Assembly: GCF_954871325.1 (NCBI RefSeq)
Contig: NC_088779.1
Location: 3,536,846 to 3,600,845, forward strand
Direction of reading: 5' to 3'
Origin: Gordionus sp. m RMFG-2023
Lineage: Eukaryota; Nematomorpha; Gordioida; Chordodea; Parachordodidae
Length of the DNA: 64,000 nucleotides
Shown here piece by piece: positions 56,912 through 64,000 of this stretch. Made by a program: the position numbers and the translations under genes. Within the stretch, counting starts at the first letter, position 1; each line of letters opens with the position of its first letter. The notes under the pieces are model-generated. The model ran no database searches. It saw only the letters and a list, made by a program, of their open reading frames with translations, and was not told the DNA's origin.

Positions 56912-58700
56912 AAGTGCTGTGAAATAAAGTCAAAAAAGTAACTCGTTACTAATGACGTTACTTTTTTTGAAGAAAAGGAACGCCATTCGTTACCTTCATC
57001 TAAAGGTAATGAGTAAAGGTAACGCGTTTTTTTTGAGTAACGGTAACGCAAAACGTTACTTTACTCGTTACTTTATATTTTTTCTAAAAAAATATCAATA
57101 AAAAGAAAAACATATTTTATTGTATTATAAAATTACTTTTATTTATTTTTTAATTCTTAATATTAATAATTTAAGCCGAGATTTAATTCATATCAACCAA
57201 TTCCAACATTTTTTTAAAATTCTCGTTGTTAAATTATCAGTTGAAATTAATATTCAATCAAAATTCAAAGTTAATATAATGATATTATTAATTAATTTAT
57301 AATTTATTTTAAAAGAATATTATGTCATAGTACCTACTTCTTCAGATGAAGAAGATTTAACCCTTCCCTGGCCCCATTTTGAATTATATTTTAAATCAAT
57401 TAAGAAAATTAATGGAAGTCTATTTGGGATATCTCACTCCCACTATAACCATTTATTGAACAAGGGGAAACGTTCAATTTGAATAATTTAAATATAAGAG
57501 AAAATGTCGTCTTTATTTAACGTATTTATCATGAATGAAATAAAATGAATAAATTTTATCTGTATTTTATCAAAAATAATTATTCATTAGATATCTCGTA
57601 AATCAATTGTTTCCAATCACGTTATACAATTAACAACCTTTAATATATTATTACAATCTAAATATATCTTCTTTTGCTTTAAGTGAAACATTTGTCAAAA
57701 AGACGTAAATGTAATTGAAAACACCACTTTAAATACATAATGTAAGTTGTATCATACAACATCATTATAATATCAAAACTTAAAAAATTGGCTTTAAATA
57801 ATTTTAAGTTTTATAAGCCGCTTATTGATTCAATCCTGGAAGCCATAGATAAAGGTATACAGTTCAAATATTGCTTATATTTTGACTATCATATTTTCAA
57901 TAGATTCAAACACATCTATGATGATGAATTATACTATCGGCAATAATTCATCCACTATTTAAATTGATTGGCCCTGGATAAAATTAGAGGTCAATAAAGG
58001 AAGAATGCTGGAACTTAATTTTCAGTTTAAGAAAAGATATTGCTAAAGAAAGAACAGGCTTGATTCCTTTATCCAACACACACACTAGAATATTTTAAAG
58101 ATAAATTTTTTTTTGATGAGGAAATGAATGAAGATCTCTGTGAAGATAATCTTTCAAGCTTTTTTCATAATAAAGATATATCCTTAAATATTTTTAATAA
58201 ATTCCCTGAATTGAAATTTTTGTTTATTAAATATAACACTACTCTCCCATCCTCTGCGCCAATTGAACATGTGTTTAGCATGGCGAAAGTTGGGTTGAGT
58301 ACTAGCGCTCATGTTTATCTGATCAAAATTTTGAAAATCAATTATTAAAAATAAATAAAAAATTGTTACATAAAGATATATTATTTTTGTATAATTTTAT
58401 TCATATTATAATTATATATGAAAATTTTATTATAAAAAGATCTTATCGTAATGATCTTATCGTATATGATCTTTTTGTATAATCTTATTTTATTATATAT
58501 TGTCGGAAAAAATAAAAAATTTTTTGCATTATATTTAACATTTAATTATCTTAAGTAACGATTATCCCGTTACATTTTTGAAAAGTCGGTAAAGCGTTCC
58601 TTTTGTAAAATGTTAACGAATAATGGTAACGCGTTCCATTTTTCAGAAAAAACGAGTAACGGTAACGCGTTTCTTTTTTGTAGTAACGTTTACAGCACTA
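56912..58700. mobile_element. hAT transposon relic (1789 bp, perfect TSD)
   Basis: The left end is AAGTGCTGTGAAATAAAG and the right end is GTTTACAGCACTA. The TSD AAATATAT is perfect (56904-56911 and 58701-58708). Subterminal DNA repeats GTAACGCGTT and CGTTAC motifs at both ends (56945-57080 and 58555-58690). The interior has a plus-strand transposase relic. Unit C shows the empty site near 37255. Terminal similarity makes it a sister of the 48906 family. Confidence 0.92.
57775..58348 (+). pseudogene. hAT transposase C-terminal relic
   Basis: LNNFKFYKPLIDSILEAIDK and GIQFKYCLYFDYH (about 57785-57890) correspond to the core segment before HPxFKLxW, which here is damaged but leaves LNWPWIKLEVNKG near 57965. 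The last frame (58124-58348) reads ELKFLFIKYNTTLPSSAPIE, HVFSMAKVGLSTSAHV. The LFxKYNTxLPSSAPxExxFS motif is the dimerisation domain. The N-terminal BED finger and the catalytic DDE parts are not recognisable. Closest within the window to the relic at 49645-50075. Confidence 0.8.
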
Positions 58701-59439
58701 AAATATATTAATGATTTTGTCAGTTGTTTCTTCTTACTAATTGATCTTCTACCATATTCAAATCTCAATAAGCAAAATTGAATTTTAAAAATGATGCCCA
58801 AAAAAGCTCATGTAAACTTCCGTCACAATATCAATATCTTTAATGCAATTTAAAAGTTATTTTTGAGGGTGTATTAAAAAAAATTTAAATGTTATATCCG
58901 ATATTAAAAAGATTATAATGGAATGTACACAAATTATACAATTGGTTAAAAAAAATTAACCATTAGAGTTGAGTACTCTAGAAAAAAATCCCAAAGCTCG
59001 AAATAACCCCAGGCTCATAAGATCCCCGGTACCCCTACAGAGTGAAGAGAATAAAAGATATAAATTGATTTATTAGAGTATTATATTAATAAGCCAAAGC
59101 AATTTTTTTAAGCTAACATTATGCATATACATTATATATTGCACGTGGAAGTAGGGGTTAAAAATTCATCTTCATGAATGACTTCCAATCCTTCCTATAA
59201 TTTTAGCACTGACCATGAACTTTCAATAGAGGGAAATAAAAATGAGCCATTTTTTTTTCTTTTTTATTACTTATCTCCTTCCCCTTTAGAAAATCGTGGC
59301 TACTAATATAATATATTATATAATTTAATATTTGAAAAATTATATTCAAAGATAAGCAAAATTTCTAATTTATTTAAAAAAATATATAATTTTTTATAAT
59401 ATGTGATATATTATTTCTTTACACAAATATTATGATAAT

Positions 59440-59690
59440 GAAGAACTCTAACCTTTAACCTACCATATAAAGTAACTATGAGAATCTAATTGTATAATTG
59501 ATGTAAATTAGTGTTGATATATTATTTCTTTACACGAATATTACGAAAATGAAGTACATTAACTTTTGACCTACCAAAAAAATAACTAAATGAATCTAAT
59601 GGTATAATTGATGTAGGGTCTGGTACGTATATTATTGAAAAACATAAAAAGCTAAAGTATCTGAACTATTAAAGTTTGAAGTTTATAATT
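59440..59690. repeat. Three imperfect tandem copies of about 105 bp (unit D)
   Basis: Copies start near 59440 (GAAGAACTCTAACC), 59551 (GAAGTACATTAACTTTTG) and 59645 (AAAAGCTAAAGTATCTGAAC), with the core TAAT(T/G)GTATAATTGATGTA in the first two. This is the unit D copy of the block at 15162-15425. Confidence 0.6.
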
Positions 59691-61424
59691 TCAAACAATA
59701 TAAATCAAAATTTTAAAAAATATGTTTTTTTTTTCAAAATTAATTTTATTAAATTTTCTAACGACAAAAATTTTGTTTAAAAATTTTTTTTTATTACCTT
59801 GAAAAAAAAAAATCAAAATGAATAAATTGTTTACTTTTCTATCAGCTTTCATTTTAACTGGATACTACACTCAACGTAATCTTCCCATTAAACCATTCTA
59901 TCTAAAATATATATTCTTTAATTCTTTATATTATTTAGTATCGGAAGCTAATCCAAGTAAATTCCTTTAAATAGAGATCGACATGGCTAGACCCAAATCC
60001 GGCAAGCGATATATTTTTATCGGGTCGACTTGTATAAAATATATTTAGAGGGTGGGTCAGGTGACCATCCCGAGCTTATGCGATTTCTTTTAAACTACGA
60101 CATTTTCATTCATAATAAAAGATTTTAATGGCCGGATTGGGCCGGACCATTCTGATTTCTAATTTAGAGATTTTAAAAATTTTAAATATCTATAAGTAAA
60201 CCACAATGGCGTCACTTATTTCTATTAATAATATTTAGCCTTTTAAGATTTTTCTACATGACATACGACACTTGAAAAATTAATAATAGTTCCTTTCGAA
60301 AAATTGCTCTTTTAAACTTTGAGCAGTAGTAGAAGTCTTCTGTCGGAAATAATTTATACTCCAATTTTATACGTTTTAGAGATATTTCAAGCCCATAGTG
60401 TTTTTATTTGATATTTAGTTAAATGTTAGATCGATGTGGTATTTCCGTAATGACCTAGTCTCCAAGAGATATTCTCAATATTTCTCTAAATCTAATAATT
60501 CAAATTTGGGCTTTTTATAAAGTATACAAATATTGTATGGTTAAGATCTATTTATAAATCATTAGATCCAATATTTTCAGATTTTCTGTTTTGGAGTAAT
60601 CTCCACCTCTATTGTAAAAGTATTTCTTTTATATTTATTACTATTTTCTTTATAATTTTTTTACAATTGTTTGTAATCTATTTATTAATTTCAATATTAA
60701 TAGGTATTATTTATATTCATTGAAAAGGAAAATTACCAATAATAAAATTAAAGGTTAACGGATTTTTTTATATCATAAATATTGAATTTAGCTGAAGCGG
60801 CAATTTGTCAATATAATTCGAGTAAACCATATTTAGTTTACAGAGTTTGATGTAAAAAAAATAACTGATTAATTATTTTAGGAGGAAACTACGAGTGTTA
60901 TAAAAAAGGTATTTAATTGATTAAAAATATAAAATATTAGAATTACATTAGATATAATATTCAGTTATAGATAGCGATGGAGTCTCAACGGGTAAAAACC
61001 TTCTTAAACAAAGTGTCCAAAATTGATCTATTTTTCGTAAGTTATAATCTCTTAAGATGTACCTATCCAGAACATATCTTAATACATTATTTGATTAGGA
61101 AAGATAAATCACATTTAACACAGTTTGAAAACATATTTATTATATTATGTATATATTTTTTTAATATGTTATATAGAAAGGGTTACAAACTGTAAGCCTT
61201 TAAATTTTATTATAAGAATTATTATATGAAACTGCTTATATATTTTTTTTTAGTTTCTAATATAAAAATTGATTATTGCATCAGAAGTATATTACATAAC
61301 AAATTTTTTTAACTTTCATTGTAACTACGCATAAAAATATTTTAAGATTTAGATAATTTGTGGATATTGATAAGTAAATTATGAAAATATAAAATATTTT
61401 TGTAAAATATTGATAAAATTGAAA

Positions 61425-61555
61425 TTAGGAAACGGAACCCAAAATGTGTCTCTCAGCATAGGTATAATATATTTTTTACGAAATAATGATAAAATTGAAT
61501 TTTATTAGAAGGAGGAACCCAAAATATGACTGCTAACATAGGTATGAAAAATTTA
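61425..61555. repeat. GTGGGAACCCAAAATGTGAC doublet (unit D)
   Basis: Copies near 61430 (GAAACGGAACCCAAAATGTG) and 61511 (GGAGGAACCCAAAATATG), each followed by CATAGGTAT. The spacing is about 81 bp, as in the other units. Confidence 0.7.
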
Positions 61556-62216
61556 AATTAAATACTTGTATAGGATATTTCGTAATATAGTACAAGAGGA
61601 TGAACCCAGTGGTATATATATATTTGGGATATATTAGATATTATGCCGATAAAATATTATTGAATTAATTTATGGGAATAAGAGAGAAGCCCATGATCAG
61701 AGATCATTCCTAACATATGATCTCAATTTAATAGCAAATTTTTATGTCATCCGAAATGTTTAATTTTTATATTCGTTGTTCGAGAATTGGAATATTCTAT
61801 CTCCACATTTTGTAATTTGATGGGAGAGTTAATCGAAAAATATTATTTCTATGTTTTTCAATAGGATGGTTATAAACCCTGTATAGGATTTAATTTGAGA
61901 TATTTTAAAAATATTTCCGATTTTTTTATATAATTATTAAAATATTTATTTATATAAAAAAAAAATTAATTTTTGACAAAAAAGTGGAGATAGAATAATC
62001 TAATTCTCATTTGGCGAAATGTCCAATTTTGAAAGTGAGGAAAAGGCACGCACTCATTGCTGGGCATATCTTATATTTATATTTAATGAAAATGTTTTGA
62101 GTGTTCAAAATTTAAGATTCTTAAAGACATTCATACAAAAAAAAACATACCCAAAATATAAACAACAATAAAATTAAATATCTTGATAGACATTCCTTCA
62201 TTCGGTATTTATAGAT

Positions 62217-62440
62217 GTGCGTGGTGTTGTTAAAAGGCTCGATTTGAGGCGATTTTTTAAAAATGACCAACTCATTTAACCAGAAAAAATATTAATTAAA
62301 ATATGGAGAATTCACTAATAGATAGCCAAACTTTTGTGCCATCTGTGACCACAATCTTAAGGCTTGCGTAATAGTTTTAAGAGTAAAATTTTGAGTTATC
62401 CATTTTTTAAAATAGGCTCATTGAACCGTTTAACAATATT
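62217..62440. mobile_element. hAT-type MITE (about 224 bp) in unit D
   Basis: The left end is GTGTTGTTAAAAGGCTCGAT and the right end is TTTAACAATATTA. Inner parts GGCTCGATTTGAGGCGATTT and AATAGGCTCATTGAACCG extend the inverted repeat. It is the same family as 19507-19675. Unit C keeps only the right part near 42100-42185, so the element was there before C and D separated. No confident TSD. Confidence 0.65.
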
Positions 62441-63569
62441 AGTATATGAATATTTTTTAGGCTTCAATATTTTTTGGGGCCAACACTTAATTTTTAACAT
62501 GATATAGCCATATAATGTGCCTTATTTTATAATTAATTATATTACAGTAAATGAAATATCAAGTATATACAATCATAGAAATAAATATCTAATAATTGAA
62601 TTTAAAAATATTTTAATTTTTTAAAATAAATAATTAAAGATATAGGAGTTAAACGAATAGGTTTACTACTTTAATTACTTTGTATAAAATAAAAATGTAG
62701 AAATTTATAAAAATTTTCGTGATAACATATATATTATATTTTTAATTTATTAAATTATAAGCATAAAAAAGATACTAAATTTTAAAATTATCCTAAAATA
62801 AATATACTAAAATAAAAATAAAATTTTACAAATCGTATTATCAAAAAATTTATTTGCCTAAAATAAAAATTCCGTGGTTTCATTTATAATAACCTAGGGT
62901 TTTCAAGAATTTTGAACAAAAATTTTTTTTTAAAGTTATTATATTACTTTGGGAGATAAAATGAATTGACAGAGTTAAGTTAGTCAGGGCTAGTCGGCGC
63001 AATATTCAAAATTATCATCGATCCATAAATAATTGTTTTATTTGGATTTACAAATCAATTACTTAAGTCTCCAATAGGATAATTAATTTTATTTTTCAAT
63101 TATTTTTATGGATAATGTTTTTACATAAAAATAATTCAATAAATATGACAAAATATGACATTATTTGAATAAATGTGTAAAACTTTTATAATAATTTTTC
63201 CTGTTCAACCGTCAAGTCCCTTGGGTAGACTTGCCCTGGTCTCCCCTATATATATAAATTCAGATTAAAGATTTTTATTTAACTCTTATGAAAATTGTAG
63301 TAAGTAACCTGGTTTTATGTCATCTTCATAAGATATGTTAAATGGTTCTATGTGATTATTATTTACCCCGATGTATAGGCAGTTAAATTGAGATCTGCCA
63401 TTGGAATCAACCCATGAGTGTATAGACAATGTGATTAAACAATGTCATAACCCATCCTTAAACCAATTATGGCTCATTATTGCTCATCTGATAAGAGATG
63501 AGATTACCCAAATAGTGTCTCTTTAGGGCCCCTTATTGACACTTGAGCTTAATTGAAATAATTTCTTAT

Positions 63570-64000
63570 GAATATTTTTATTATTTGTAATAATTGAAAT
63601 ATGTTATTAATTAAATCTAGATGTAAATGGCACGCTAATATTGTATATAGGTAATCATGCTTAGATCAATTAAAAATACTTTGTTAGTTTTAAAAAATAC
63701 AATCATAATTATTTACTGGTATATATTTTATAAATGATTTAATATGAATATGATTATATGCGCCTTAGGTTTACGCCTCCGTTTAAAAAAAAATATTCAC
63801 AACGCCGCCCCTATGAGTCTTGCAGGCATGGGGGCGAGATTCCATCTTAATTTTTTTAATATAGGTGTTTCGCTGAAAATAAAAATTTGAAATATCTAAG
63901 TATTATGAAATATATAGTAAATATTTTTATATAGTATATTAGTTATAAGATGAATTTTTTTTTAAAATATCGGACATCATTTAGTGATACATTATACATA
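63570..64000 (+). repeat. Start of macro-repeat unit E, cut by the window end
   Basis: TTGAAATATGTTATTAATTA, AAATGGCACGCTAATATTG (63627) and GCGCCTTAGGTTTACGC (63757) repeat the start of unit D, showing that the array continues beyond the window. A GC-rich patch at 63800-63845 contains a CGCCCCTATG...CATGGGGGCG hairpin. No gene. Confidence 0.8.

Larger units (their letters stand above)
58709..63569. other. Unit D 3' half, non-coding and nearly identical to unit C
   Basis: Colinear with unit C 37255-37570 and 38820-43040. It holds the three-part repeat (59440-59690), the AGCTAATCCAAGT module (59945), the doublet (61425-61555) and a hAT MITE (62217-62440). The ORF at 60977-61195 overlaps a segment whose unit C version is broken. 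No gene is supported. Confidence 0.6.
46180..63570 (+). repeat. Tandem macro-repeat unit D (about 17.4 kb)
   Basis: Anchors: AAATGGCACGCTAATAGTA near 46243, GTGCCTTAGGTTC near 46356, AATATATCGTGGTATAGG near 46630, ATACCTTCTACAATATAT near 46814, CTATATAGAATGCCAACC near 47779, GTTGACGATTCAGTTG near 51800, CTATGTGTTGATT near 54151, GAAGCTAATCCAAGT near 59945, the doublet near 61430 and 61511, AGTGGTATATATATA near 61609, and TTGCTCATCTGATAAG near 63480. Private insertions are three hATs and a pol fragment. Confidence 0.82.

Overview
The window is a very A+T-rich (roughly three quarters A+T by eye) stretch of eukaryotic, most probably invertebrate animal, nuclear DNA. I find no intact host gene, rRNA, tRNA, CRISPR array or bacterial-type operon. 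What can be recognised is transposable-element debris: hAT DNA transposons of several families, an RTE-type LINE, a second non-LTR reverse transcriptase fragment, retroelement RNase H-like and pol C-terminal fragments, a gag-like fragment, and MITEs. The mixture fits an arthropod, a cnidarian or a similar animal, but the sequence does not fix the species.

The main structural result is that the whole window is a head-to-tail array of one large, apparently non-coding repeat unit. A fixed series of anchor motifs recurs in the same order and on the same strand. Units begin near 1 (A), 19880 (B), 28080 (C), 46180 (D) and 63570 (E, cut by the window end). Unit lengths are about 19.9, 8.2, 18.1 and 17.4 kb. 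Much of the length difference comes from insertions private to one unit and from deletions, with B the leanest copy. C and D are the closest pair and share a nearly identical block (about 39000-42600 and 59130-62700). A and B resemble each other more in the 3' half.

Unit A carries a roughly 1-kb foldback element made of two inverted copies of a retroelement pol fragment (2780-3787), a hAT scrap (4245-4442), a decayed RTE LINE (about 4870-7732), a complete but dead hAT (8417-11339), an N-terminal hAT transposase scrap (12887-13430), two small hAT MITEs (14128-14309 and 19507-19675) and a non-LTR RT fragment (about 17441-18888). Unit B carries a decayed gag-like segment with an exact 126-bp tandem duplication, and a 53-bp minisatellite. 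Unit C carries a palindromic MITE (35955-36270), a hAT (37586-38804) and a second hAT of the 8417 family (43047-46007). Unit D carries three hATs (48906-50591, 52033-53815 and 56912-58700), one of them holding a pentanucleotide array and another a nested GC-rich palindromic insert, plus a pol C-terminal fragment (about 55532-55885).

Neighbouring units keep the unoccupied version of most insertion sites. This supports the element boundaries and allows the insertions to be ordered relative to the duplications. Perfect 8-bp target-site duplications (TSDs) were read for the elements at 14128, 43047, 52033 and 56912. TSDs with one mismatch were read at 8417, 19507 and 48906. All recognised coding regions are disrupted, so the genes do not form a working pathway. 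The locus looks like slowly decaying, TE-colonised repetitive chromatin.
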